Under the pieces are notes generated by a model that made no database searches, was not told the DNA's origin, and worked only from the letters and a program-made list of their open reading frames with translations. Shown piece after piece: positions 8,924 through 16,865 of a DNA stretch of 64,000 nt. Where the stretch lies: the NCBI GenBank assembly GCA_041583135.1, contig JBFHGJ010000011.1, positions 17,744 to 81,743 on the forward strand, read 5' to 3'. Origin of the DNA: JABSOG01 sp041583135. Lineage in GTDB: Bacteria > Pseudomonadota > Gammaproteobacteria > Enterobacterales > Alteromonadaceae. Every line of letters starts with the position of its first letter. The stretch's first letter is position 1. A program made the translations under genes and the position numbers.

Positions 8924-9553
8924 ATGCCTAGACCTCGTCGTATTTTTATCCCTGGCTACCCGCTGCATGTCATTCAGCGTGGTAACAATAAAATCGCTTG
9001 CTTCAAAGAGTATTTCGATTATGTCTATTATCTTAATGCGCTTGAAGAGATAGCGACAGAGCATCATTGCTGCATTCATGCTCTTGTACTGATGACAAAC
9101 CATATACATATGCTCGTTACGCCATGTGCTCGCGGAAATTTGAGTAAAATGATGCAATCGCTTGGGGTCAAATATGTGCATTACTTTAACAATAAGTACG
9201 AAAGAACTGGCACGTTATGGGAAGGAAGGTACAAGGCAACGTTGATTGAAAGCGATCGCTACTTTTTCGCTGTAAGCCGGTATATAGAGTTAAACCCAGT
9301 AAGGGCTGCCATGGTTAACGCTCCTCACGAATATCGCTGGTCTAGCTATCAGCACAATGCAATGGGTTTGGATTCTACGTTGTTTACCCCTCACGAACTA
9401 TACCTATCTCTAGGAAAGACAAAGTTAGAGCGGCTAAAGTCCTATCGGGCGATGTTTGATAATCCTTTGCCTGAGCAGGCAATTGAGCTTATTCGAGACA
9501 GCACAAATCGAGCCCAACCCATGGGTAATGTTGTAGCCTCTGCGCTAGGGTAA
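8924..9553 (+). CDS. REP-associated tyrosine transposase (RAYT, Y1 family)
   Basis: A 209-residue single-strand DNA transposase of the IS200/IS605-related RAYT group. The HUH metal motif is His60-Ile-His62 (TNHIHMLV). By alignment with the E. coli RAYT motif, the nucleophilic tyrosine should be Tyr120 in SRYIELNPVRA. The start MPRPRRIFIPGYPLHVIQRGN is typical. GTGTCTGACAC repeats lie on both sides (8681-8723, 9660-9672, 9735-9747). RAYTs are usually domesticated single-copy genes that mobilise or maintain REP elements rather than self-moving insertion sequences. It sits between the VOC gene and hpd. All motifs are intact. Confidence 0.93.
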   Translation: MPRPRRIFIPGYPLHVIQRGNNKIACFKEYFDYVYYLNALEEIATEHHCCIHALVLMTNHIHMLVTPCARGNLSKMMQSLGVKYVHYFNNKYERTGTLWEGRYKATLIESDRYFFAVSRYIELNPVRAAMVNAPHEYRWSSYQHNAMGLDSTLFTPHELYLSLGKTKLERLKSYRAMFDNPLPEQAIELIRDSTNRAQPMGNVVASALG

Positions 9554-9659
9554 TTGGATACAGAGGATGTTGTTTAAAGACTGACTTTGAATGGCCGTGC
9601 CGCTAAGCCCATTCATTTATTGAGCGTTTTGAGGTTTGCTCTTATGTTCCTTTTATTTT

Positions 9660-9672
9660 GGTGTCTGACACT
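9660..9672. repeat. REP-type repeat downstream of RAYT
   Basis: GGTGTCTGACACT, preceded by a T-rich run, in the same orientation as the left-hand copy at 8681. Confidence 0.75.
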
Positions 9673-9675
9673 GTG

Positions 9676-9716
9676 TTAAAAATCAGAGAGGATAATTTTA
9701 ACTCTCTGATTTTTAA
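9676..9716. terminator. bidirectional rho-independent terminator between RAYT and hpd
   Basis: A 15-bp perfect stem (TTAAAAATCAGAGAG, 9676-9690, with CTCTCTGATTTTTAA, 9702-9716) has an 11-base loop and A/T tracts on both sides. It can end transcription of RAYT and of hpd. Confidence 0.75.
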
Positions 9717-9734
9717 TAGGTTACCTGTTTTTTT

Positions 9735-9747
9735 GGTGTCTGACACC
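9735..9747. repeat. REP-type repeat, copy nearest hpd
   Basis: GGTGTCTGACACC after a T-run, ten bases before the hpd stop codon. The GTGTCTGACAC core is the same as in the other copies. Confidence 0.75.
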
Positions 9748-9757
9748 TAGTGAGGTG

Positions 9758-10804
9758 TTAGATGACGCCGCGGCGCATTTGGTCGAGTTCGATGGAGTCG
9801 AACAGGGCTTGAAAGTTACCCTCGCCAAAACCTTTGTCACCGACGCGTTGGATCAGTTCGATAAAGATTGGACCAAAGAGGTTTTTGGTGAAGATCTGTA
9901 GTAAATAGGTGCCGTCAGCTTGGCTGTCTACTAAGATCTGATGATCGCGAATTTTGTCTTTGTCTTCTTTTACCCAAGGCACACGATTGAAAATGTTGTC
10001 ATAGTACTCGGGCATGATGTCCAAGGTTTCAATCGATGATTTGTCCAAGCTGTCCAGTGATGCGACCAAGTTATCTGTCAAAAAGGCCAAGTGCTGTACG
10101 CCCGGTCCATTGTACTCTTTCAAATATTCGTCGATTTGGTTGTTGTTGTCGTCTTTGCCTTCGTTGATTGGGATGCAAAACGAGCCGCAAGGTGAGCGCA
10201 GAGCATAAGACAATAGGGCGGTCTTTTGGCCCTTAATGTCAAAGTAGCGTACTTCTTCAAAACCAAATACGTTCTTATAGAAGTCGGCCCATTGCTGCAT
10301 GGTGCCTTTGTAGACGTTGTTGGTCAAATGGTCGATGGCTAAAAAGCCTTTGTCTTTTACTATCACCGGACTGTCTAAATCGACAAAGTCGTTGTCATAG
10401 ATACTGCCGTGCTCACCGTATTGGTCGATGAAGTAAATTAAGCTTTCGCCAATACCGTAAATGGCAGGATAGGGGAGGTCTTTTTTGCTGGCCTCAAGCG
10501 CCGGTTTAGCACCTCTTGCCACTGCGGTATCAAAAGCATATTGGGCGTCTTTGACTCGCCAACCCATTGAGCAGATACCCGGGCCATGCGCCTTGGCGAA
10601 GTCGGCGGCAAAACCTCCTTCTTGCTGATTTAACAAAAAGTGTATGTCGTTTTGACGGTAGTAGCTGATCGCTTTGTTTTTAAATTGTTTGAGCTTTGAA
10701 AAACCGAAATCGGTAAATACGTTGGCCATAAACGACACGTCATTTGTGGCGTATTCAGTAAATTCGATGCCGTCTAGGCCCAATGGGTTATTTGTTGCTG
10801 TCAT
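9758..10804 (-). CDS. hpd: 4-hydroxyphenylpyruvate dioxygenase
   Basis: This Fe(II) enzyme converts 4-hydroxyphenylpyruvate to homogentisate in tyrosine breakdown; homogentisate can also polymerise to pyomelanin. The 348-residue length is normal for bacterial HPPD. The iron ligands are readable: His159 (AIDHLTNN), His238 (GPGVQHLAF) and Glu316 (PIFIELIQR). The C-terminal helix (GEGNFQALFDSIELDQMRRGVI) closes the active site in the family. A degenerate copy of the MarR operator lies 16-37 bases upstream of the ATG, linking hpd to the regulator at 7558-7998. No homogentisate dioxygenase gene is seen in the window. Confidence 0.97.
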   Translation of the reverse strand: MTATNNPLGLDGIEFTEYATNDVSFMANVFTDFGFSKLKQFKNKAISYYRQNDIHFLLNQQEGGFAADFAKAHGPGICSMGWRVKDAQYAFDTAVARGAKPALEASKKDLPYPAIYGIGESLIYFIDQYGEHGSIYDNDFVDLDSPVIVKDKGFLAIDHLTNNVYKGTMQQWADFYKNVFGFEEVRYFDIKGQKTALLSYALRSPCGSFCIPINEGKDDNNNQIDEYLKEYNGPGVQHLAFLTDNLVASLDSLDKSSIETLDIMPEYYDNIFNRVPWVKEDKDKIRDHQILVDSQADGTYLLQIFTKNLFGPIFIELIQRVGDKGFGEGNFQALFDSIELDQMRRGVI

Positions 10805-10819
10805 GTGCTACCACCTGTA

Positions 10820-10841
10820 TTTAGTATCATATGTGACTATA
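10820..10841. promoter_or_regulatory. probable MarR operator upstream of hpd
   Basis: The stretch from 10820 begins TTTAGTATCATATGTGACTA. It agrees with 8096-8117 in 19 of 22 positions and keeps the CATATG centre. Its own dyad symmetry is imperfect (8 of 11 arm positions). It lies just upstream of the hpd start. Confidence 0.6.
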
Positions 10842-11334
10842 TATTAGCGATTTACTTGGGGATTGGTAGCGTGAAGAAAGCGGTAAAGGTGAGGCCGGAG
10901 GACGCACAATGGTGTAATCATTTCTTTACAAAAAGTTATAACCCCTTCGCGTTAAAACTAATAAATTTAATTATATCAGACGGTTATTAACATTTTACTC
11001 TTGCTTGGTTGTTTTTTGTGCTTTACGTTAGTGCTGTACATCTGTTGCAAATCACTGATGCCACCCTGTGGCTTAAATCATGATTTTATGACTTGGATCA
11101 ATTTAACTCGCTGCCGAGGTCGTCATTTGGCGCTGTTTTGGTGATTGGCAAGGAGGATGGTGATTTGATCTTTATCATTGATCTTTTGTCTTAAGATCAG
11201 ATCTGGTTAGATTTTCATCTTGTCTTGTGTCCATGATTCGTATATTGTGTACTAAACCATTAACTAATGGTTCAAATCATAATAACAATTATAAAAAGTT
11301 GAATTAAATCCAAATAAAAGAAGTAGATGCTGTT
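10842..11334. other. long AT-rich spacer without a convincing gene
   Basis: About 490 bp between the hpd control region and the small exported protein at 11335. A short open frame at 10805-10990 has no ribosome-binding site and overlaps the operator, so I do not call it. The 3' half should carry the promoter of the 11335 gene. I see no RNA gene or strong hairpin. Confidence 0.5.
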
Positions 11335-11703
11335 ATGTTTAAGTTAAATATTAAAGGCGTACTGTTGTCTACCTTGGTCTCTATGGTGGCACTTCCGGCC
11401 CTTGCAGATGATGCAGCGGTGGATGAATTGGAGGCGAAGGTGAATGAACGGGTTGCGCAGCTTGAAGCGGCAGGCTTTTTACCAACCTATAACGAAATTG
11501 AGTTGATCAAGGTCGATATGGTTGATGAGGAGATTGTTGCGACTGGCATTTCGGTTGAAGAGGCCATTGCTAAATATGAGCTTCCGCCAGTGCTTGAGCG
11601 TTTGGTTAAAATTAAAGAGGCCGTTAGAATTCAAGGGTTTGCAGGTGGTTTGGTGGTCAAGCCGCCGAAAGAGCCAACCAATGATGGTAACGGTGGCGGT
11701 TAA
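11335..11703 (+). CDS. small exported protein of unknown function
   Basis: A 122-residue protein with a clear Sec signal peptide (KGVLLSTLVSMVALPALADD, cleavage near residue 24). The mature part is acidic and helical (AVDELEAKVNERVAQLEAAGFLP) and ends in a short Gly/Asn tail (NDGNGGG). There are no cysteines or catalytic motifs that I recognise. A polytopic membrane protein follows on the same strand about 100 bp downstream, but common transcription is not certain. The codon pattern and the signal peptide make it a credible gene. The function is unknown. Confidence 0.65.
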   Translation: MFKLNIKGVLLSTLVSMVALPALADDAAVDELEAKVNERVAQLEAAGFLPTYNEIELIKVDMVDEEIVATGISVEEAIAKYELPPVLERLVKIKEAVRIQGFAGGLVVKPPKEPTNDGNGGG

Positions 11704-11806
11704 TTACCTTTAGTAAGTAGCGGCGCCGCTAGCGCCGCTAACAATGAAATTATGTCGTTATTTTGGTGGAGCATAAAAACAATAGGGATTGGAGATTTGG
11801 AAAATC

Positions 11807-12652
11807 ATGACTTATATCACCGCTGATATTATCGCTTTTTACATCACACTTGGCGTCAACATTAGCTTTGCCGGGTTGTTTTTGTACCATGTCTTTAAGC
11901 ATAAACCCAATAAGTCTCTGATGCTGCTGTGTGGCGGCTTGTCGATATTTATGGCGCTCAGCCATGTATTGACCTCTTACAAGAGCAGTTTAGATCAAGC
12001 CACTATGGTTTATTACAATTTGGTGGTGAATTGGTATTTGATCCACATGACGCTGGCCGGTGCTTTGGTTGGGTCTATTTACGGCCTACATCGCGTGTTT
12101 ACGCTTAAGCTTCATCCTTCGGTTCGTTATGTGTTTTTTGCCATGCTATTTTCAATGGGCCTAAATGGCGCGATGCATGTCGATTTGATGATGCTCGGCA
12201 ACGATGACACGCACTGGCTTTATACGCTTTACTCGCTGGGCGAGAATATTTTAATGCTATTTGTGTTTTGCTCGGTTTTAGTGGCACGACGTTGGAGTGA
12301 AGTATTCGCTTGGTTTCGGGCCGCCCATAGCGGCGCTCAGTGGTCAGAGGTCGAGGCATTAAACCAGAAGCAGTTACAATCGATGGCCGAAGAATTTGAA
12401 GCCGCCCATCAAAATACCCATCAGTTTGTCGCCAAGTGGCGTGCGATTTGGCGCTTTGTAAGCTTTGTCTTGTTCAATTCCAAAGAGCAAAAGCAGCAAC
12501 GATGTCGTCGTAATGAGCTGACCGCAGAAAAACTGCTGTTGGAATATCAGGACTTGGTGCGCCTGCCGGGCAATGAAAGAGTTGACCGTTTTATTCGCTG
12601 GCGTGACGATGTTGCCGACTTTCAGCAGCGTAGAGAAGTCGAACGGCAATAA
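11807..12652 (+). CDS. polytopic inner-membrane protein of unknown function
   Basis: A TTG-initiated frame opens at 11789, but the ATG at 11807, with GGAGAT about 10 bases upstream, is the better start (281 residues). Five to six hydrophobic segments span residues 1-175 (IIAFYITLGVNISFAGLFLY, SLMLLCGGLSIFMALSHVL, LIHMTLAGALVGSIYGL, VRYVFFAMLFSMGLNGAMH, ENILMLFVFCSVLVA). They are followed by a charged cytoplasmic tail of about 100 residues. His and Asp residues inside the membrane part (LSHVL, MHVDLMML) could bind metal or haem, which is speculative. I do not recognise the family. Confidence 0.65.
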   Translation: MTYITADIIAFYITLGVNISFAGLFLYHVFKHKPNKSLMLLCGGLSIFMALSHVLTSYKSSLDQATMVYYNLVVNWYLIHMTLAGALVGSIYGLHRVFTLKLHPSVRYVFFAMLFSMGLNGAMHVDLMMLGNDDTHWLYTLYSLGENILMLFVFCSVLVARRWSEVFAWFRAAHSGAQWSEVEALNQKQLQSMAEEFEAAHQNTHQFVAKWRAIWRFVSFVLFNSKEQKQQRCRRNELTAEKLLLEYQDLVRLPGNERVDRFIRWRDDVADFQQRREVERQ

Positions 12653-12662
12653 CCGTTTGCTG

Positions 12663-14732
12663 TTATTGCCAATTGTTCAAAATGGTTTTACGAATGTCGG
12701 CCAACGCTTTTTGTCCTTGAGCTTTGGCCTTTAATGTTGGCCGTACTTGCGGGTAACAGCTTGCCTCTAGGTGTTCACTAACACTATCGCTTAAAAATCG
12801 ACTTTTACTGCCATAAACGTGCTTATCGCCATGTTTTTGTTGCTGTGGCACCCAATACTTTAACGGTTGAATGAGGTGCAATTGCTCTTTGGCACGGGTC
12901 ATGGCCACATACAGCAGCCGTCTTTCTTCTTCTATCAACTTATCATCACCACAGGCATACTCGTTGGGAAAGTTGCCGTCGTTGACGTTTAGCACGAAGA
13001 CGTTTTTCCATTCTTGACCTTTGGCGGAATGGATGGTGCTTAAGATCAAAAAGTCATCATCAAGCAGTGGCGTGCCGGCCAGATCACCTGAGCTTACCGG
13101 CGGGTCTAATGTCAGCTCCGATAAAAACCGCTCCCTTGATTGATATTGCATTGAGATGCGGATCAACTGCTCAATATCGCCCCAACGCACAAAATGATCA
13201 TCATAATTGGCCTCGAGAATGTCCTGATACCAATTGGCGAGTTGGCTGACTTGCTCTGACCAGTTGAGGTTGTCGTAGTGGATCTCTGGCAGCAGTTTAC
13301 ACAGGCTTTGCCATTTGTCGTTTTCAACGGCCGAGGCTTTGTAACTGTGCAGGCTATATGGGTCGTGATTGTGGGCATGTAGATGCAACAGTATCGATTC
13401 GGCAGTGCGTGGGCCGATGCGCGGCAGCATTTTTAACACGCGAAAGCCTGAGATCTTATGCTTGGGATTGTCGGCAAAGCGTAAGATACTCAGTAGATCT
13501 TTAACATGAGCTGCTTCTAAAAACTTAAGGCCGCCATGTTTAACATAGGGGATATTGCGTTGGGTTAGGGCCAACTCGAGCCGGTCGCTGTGGTGGCTGG
13601 AGCGAAACAGCACGGCTTGATCTTTCAATCGAGTGCCGGACTCTCTGGCGCTCAGTAGCTTGTCGATAATATATTTGGCTTGCCCTGCGTCATCTTCGAC
13701 ACTGACAAGGCGTGGTTTTTGATTGTCGGGTCTGTTGCTGTTAAGGGCCACCTTGTAGCCGCTTTTGCCTTCTTGCAATAGGGCGTTGGAAAGGTTCAAG
13801 ATGGCTTGGCTCGAGCGATAGTTGTGATTTAAGCTGACCACTTTGGCTTTGGGGCTGAATTGGTTGGGAAAATTCAAGATATTATCGACATCGGCACAAC
13901 GAAAGCTGTAAATCGACTGAGCATCGTCGCCCACAACGGTCAAGCCGCTACCGTCACCAAAGAGTCGCTGCAACAGCGCCCCTTGCAATAGGTTGGTGTC
14001 TTGGTATTCATCGACCAAGATATGGTCGAACTGCTGGCGAATGGTTTTGGCAATATCGGGTAGCGCTGCCATATGATACCAATACAGCAGCAGGTCATCG
14101 TAGTCTAAGCAAGATTGCTCGATTTTTTGCTCGACATAGCATTTAAACAGGTTTTTTAGCTCATCATGCCAGTCTGCGCACCATGGAAACTGCTGGCTGA
14201 GTACGTCGCTCAGCTCTGCTTGGGCATTGACGCAGCGCGAATAAATTTCAAGGCAGGTGTTTTTGCGCGGAAAACGATTTTCTGTTGCGCTATAGCCGAG
14301 TTGATGACGTAACAAGTCAAGCATATCGGCCGAATCGTTACGGTCCATGATGATAAAGTCGCTATCAAGGCCGATGGCACCAGCATAGATGCGCAACAAG
14401 CGGTTGGCAATTGAATGGAAGGTGCCCATCCAACTAAAGCTGATGGGGGCAAAGGTTTTGGCTTGGCTGCGGTTTTCACGCTCGACGATGCGGTTGACCC
14501 GTTCGGTCAGTTCATTGGCGGCACGGCGCGAAAAGGTCATCAGTAAAATGCGCTCAGGACTGACTTGATGTTTGACCAGGTGGGCGGCGCGATGGGCAAG
14601 GGTATTGGTTTTTCCGGTACCCGCACCTGCGATGATCAGCAGTGGTCCTGACTTTATGCCGAGTCTGTCATCTTGCACGCCGTAGTGCGCAGCTTCGCGT
14701 TGTTGTTCGTTTAACTGTATCTCTGCCAACAT
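12663..14732 (-). CDS. UvrD/Rep-family superfamily-1 DNA helicase
   Basis: A 689-residue ATP-dependent 3'-5' helicase-type protein. Motif I is GAGTGKT (residues 36-42). Motif Ia (LLMTFSRRAANELTERV), motif II (ILVDEYQDTN), motif III (LTVVGDDAQSIYSFR), motif IV (LNHNYRSSQAIL), motif V (LSTIHSAKGQEWKNVFV) and motif VI (EEERRLLYVAMTRAKEQL) are all present. It is shorter than UvrD or Rep (about 670-720) only within normal variation, and it is not clearly either one, so I give no symbol. A CTG-N10-CAG site 11 bases upstream of the start suggests SOS control. It is probably monocistronic. Confidence 0.92.
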   Translation of the reverse strand: MLAEIQLNEQQREAAHYGVQDDRLGIKSGPLLIIAGAGTGKTNTLAHRAAHLVKHQVSPERILLMTFSRRAANELTERVNRIVERENRSQAKTFAPISFSWMGTFHSIANRLLRIYAGAIGLDSDFIIMDRNDSADMLDLLRHQLGYSATENRFPRKNTCLEIYSRCVNAQAELSDVLSQQFPWCADWHDELKNLFKCYVEQKIEQSCLDYDDLLLYWYHMAALPDIAKTIRQQFDHILVDEYQDTNLLQGALLQRLFGDGSGLTVVGDDAQSIYSFRCADVDNILNFPNQFSPKAKVVSLNHNYRSSQAILNLSNALLQEGKSGYKVALNSNRPDNQKPRLVSVEDDAGQAKYIIDKLLSARESGTRLKDQAVLFRSSHHSDRLELALTQRNIPYVKHGGLKFLEAAHVKDLLSILRFADNPKHKISGFRVLKMLPRIGPRTAESILLHLHAHNHDPYSLHSYKASAVENDKWQSLCKLLPEIHYDNLNWSEQVSQLANWYQDILEANYDDHFVRWGDIEQLIRISMQYQSRERFLSELTLDPPVSSGDLAGTPLLDDDFLILSTIHSAKGQEWKNVFVLNVNDGNFPNEYACGDDKLIEEERRLLYVAMTRAKEQLHLIQPLKYWVPQQQKHGDKHVYGSKSRFLSDSVSEHLEASCYPQVRPTLKAKAQGQKALADIRKTILNNWQ

Positions 14733-14742
14733 GATAGTTAAT

Positions 14743-14758
14743 CTGTATAAATAACCAG
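14743..14758. promoter_or_regulatory. candidate LexA (SOS) box upstream of the helicase
   Basis: CTGTATAAATAACCAG fits CTG-N10-CAG and differs from the E. coli-type CTGT-N8-ACAG core by one base. It ends 10 bases before the helicase ATG, a good position to block transcription. Confidence 0.45.
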
Positions 14759-14894
14759 TTTAAATGTTAGCAGACATTTTCCATGCTGTATATATTCCCA
14801 TGCAATTGATTCATTTGTGGTTTGCTACCGTTTCACGATTACAAATTTTTACAGCCCTCAAGGACAAAAATCGTTATGATTTGGCTTCAGTTGG

Positions 14895-15779
14895 ATGGCC
14901 TGTGAGGTAGATTTGAAAGGGTTTTTGCTTGGTCTTTGTTGCTTGCCTTGGTTTTGTTACGCCGCCGCGCCCGAAGGATATGTCGATACCGGCCAGTGGC
15001 ATGTTGCGGTGGCGCTAGGTTTTGGTCAAAAGAGCAACCCGCTGATCGGCGGGGACGACCTGCCGCTGTTGGTGCTGCCTGAGGTGGCCTATTACAGCGA
15101 GCGGTTTTATTTTGACAATGGCGATGTCGGTTATACCCTCGTTGATTCTGAACGCTTCTCTGTGAGTGTGTTGACGCGTTTTAATGTCGAGCGGGCCTAT
15201 TTTTCTTTTGTGCATCCATCGAATATTTTACTCACCCAATCGGTTTCCCAAGCCATCAATTCCGGCGAGCTATGTGTCGATTGCTCCGGTAGTGAAAGCG
15301 ATGCCTTCGAGGTTCACCTGCCATCGTTAGACGAGCTATCTTCACGTAAATACGCCATTGACGGTGGGTTGTCGTTTAATGTGCATTTGCCGGCAGGCGG
15401 CATGGTTAGGGCACAGTGGATGCAGGATATCAGTGGTGTCTATCGGGGGCAAAATGCACTGTTGGAATACTCAAGCGGGATGACCTTTGGCGAAAGCCGG
15501 CTGGGATTTACCGTTGGCGCGCGCTATAAAAGTCAAAAGTTGATGGATTACTATTATGGTATCGGCCCCCAGGACTCGGTTGATCCGCTGTTTTATTATC
15601 AGGCGAAAGCCAGCTGGCAGCCTTATGTTAAGTTGACATATTCCCGTCCTATCAATGAGCACTGGAGTTTGCTGACGCTGCTGCGTTATAGCTACCTAGG
15701 CAGTGGTATGAGCGACAGCCCGGTCGTCAAAGACAACAGCACTTCGACTTTCTTTGTGGGGGCGAGTTATGGTTTCTAG
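14895..15779 (+). CDS. MipA/OmpV-family outer-membrane protein
   Basis: A 294-residue exported beta-barrel protein. The signal peptide is GFLLGLCCLPWFCYAAAPEG. Alternating polar/aromatic strands follow, ending in a C-terminal Phe (STSTFFVGASYGF), which is typical of outer-membrane barrels. Phrases such as LPLLVLPEVAYYSERFYFDNGDVGY are characteristic of OmpV/MipA. A TTG start at 14913 is an alternative and would give a tighter signal peptide. The gene overlaps the next one by 11 bases and heads a four-gene operon with a two-component system, so it may be an output or co-sensor of that system. Confidence 0.87.
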   Translation: MACEVDLKGFLLGLCCLPWFCYAAAPEGYVDTGQWHVAVALGFGQKSNPLIGGDDLPLLVLPEVAYYSERFYFDNGDVGYTLVDSERFSVSVLTRFNVERAYFSFVHPSNILLTQSVSQAINSGELCVDCSGSESDAFEVHLPSLDELSSRKYAIDGGLSFNVHLPAGGMVRAQWMQDISGVYRGQNALLEYSSGMTFGESRLGFTVGARYKSQKLMDYYYGIGPQDSVDPLFYYQAKASWQPYVKLTYSRPINEHWSLLTLLRYSYLGSGMSDSPVVKDNSTSTFFVGASYGF

Positions 15780-16167
15780 CGTTGGATGGCTTGTGTTGCT
15801 GGTGGGCGTCGTGACTAGCTTTGGCGTATGCGCCGGTCAGGTGCATTCTGACAAAATTCGTCAATTTGAGCTTAAGCCTCAGGTGTGTATCGTTAAAAAA
15901 ATCGGTGATGAATGTGAGCTGCTGACTACGGTAGAAATTGCAGCCACCGAAGTAATGACGATGTGTTTGGTACAACAAAAAACCATTTTGAAATGCTGGC
16001 AGGACAAGCAGATTGTGGCGGAAAAACTGGCCATTTTACTGGCTGCCAGTACCGAGGTCGAGCTGCTGGATCAGGCGCAAAATGTGCTGGCAACCGAGCA
16101 GTTGCAAGTCAATGCCGTTAACCCCAAGCGCAGAAAACGTTTGCGCCCGGCGTGGAGTCTATTCTAG
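15769..16167 (+). CDS. DUF3019-like small exported protein
   Basis: A 132-residue protein read from the ATG at 15769, which overlaps the end of the OmpV gene and has a G-rich ribosome-binding site (GGGGGCGAG). The N-terminus is a signal peptide (SSVGWLVLLVGVVTSFGVCAG). The mature part has four conserved-looking Cys residues (CIVKKIGDECEL, MTMCLVQQKTILKCW) that could form two disulfides. Proteins of this DUF3019 type are often encoded between an OmpV gene and an OmpR/RstB-like pair, as here. The stop codon overlaps the response-regulator start (TAGTG). The function is unknown; a periplasmic accessory of the sensor kinase is a reasonable inference. Confidence 0.75.
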   Translation: MVSSVGWLVLLVGVVTSFGVCAGQVHSDKIRQFELKPQVCIVKKIGDECELLTTVEIAATEVMTMCLVQQKTILKCWQDKQIVAEKLAILLAASTEVELLDQAQNVLATEQLQVNAVNPKRRKRLRPAWSLF

Positions 16168-16865
16168 TGCCCCATATTTTATTGGTCGAGGACGACGCCA
16201 GACTCTCTGCGTTGATCCAAACTTATCTTGAGCAAAATGACTTTACTGTCAGTGTGTTAAACCGTGGTGATATTGCGCTGTCGAAGATACCAGAGTTGTC
16301 GCCCGATTTGATTGTGCTGGATATCATGCTGCCGGGCCTTGATGGGATGGCGTTGTGTCGTTTGTTAAGACCGCAATATCATGGTCCTATTTTGTTTTTG
16401 ACCGCTAAAGACAGCGACTTTGATCAGGTATTGGGGCTTGAAATAGGCGCCGACGATTATGTGATCAAACCGGTAGAGCCTCGCGTGCTGCTGGCGCGGA
16501 TCAACAATTTGCTTCGGCGTGTCAACCAGCAATTGCATCAAGATGAGGCGCAATTGGCCTTTGGCGCGCTTCAGATCAAACGCGATTCCAGAACTGTCTA
16601 TTTAGGCGAGCAGAGGATTGAATTGACCACGCATGAGTTTGATCTGTTGTGGCTTTTGGCCAGTCATGCCGGACACACCAAAAGCCGTGAATTCATTCAT
16701 CAGCAAATGATCGGCCGCGAATATGATGGCCTTGATAGAACGGTGGATGTGCGGGTATCAAGGCTGCGAAAAAAGCTTCAAGACCCGGCTGACGCGCCCT
16801 ATCGTATTAAAACCATCTGGGGTAAGGGTTATCTGTTTGTGCCCGATGCTTGGCAAACCCCGTGA
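16167..16865 (+). CDS. OmpR/RstA-like response regulator
   Basis: I chose the GTG at 16167, nine bases after GGAG, over the GTG at 16152, because it gives the classic start (V)PHILLVEDD. The receiver domain has the acidic pair Asp9/Asp10, phosphorylation site Asp52 (LIVLDIMLPG), Thr79 and Lys101 (VIKPVEPR). The C-terminal winged helix (residues about 130-230; LTTHEFDLLWLLASHAG, VDVRVSRLRKKL, IKTIWGKGYLF) binds DNA. The gene sits tightly between DUF3019 and the kinase, with overlapping starts and stops. The partner kinase is the next gene. Targets probably include its own operon; no operator was identified. Confidence 0.93.
   Translation: MPHILLVEDDARLSALIQTYLEQNDFTVSVLNRGDIALSKIPELSPDLIVLDIMLPGLDGMALCRLLRPQYHGPILFLTAKDSDFDQVLGLEIGADDYVIKPVEPRVLLARINNLLRRVNQQLHQDEAQLAFGALQIKRDSRTVYLGEQRIELTTHEFDLLWLLASHAGHTKSREFIHQQMIGREYDGLDRTVDVRVSRLRKKLQDPADAPYRIKTIWGKGYLFVPDAWQTP

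Noticed and set aside
8787..9053. Frame of 88 codons overlapping the RAYT start
   Set aside because: It overlaps the recognised transposase in another frame and has no family features.
10805..10990. Open frame of 61 codons after the hpd start
   Set aside because: It has no ribosome-binding site and runs through the probable hpd operator, so it is best explained by chance.
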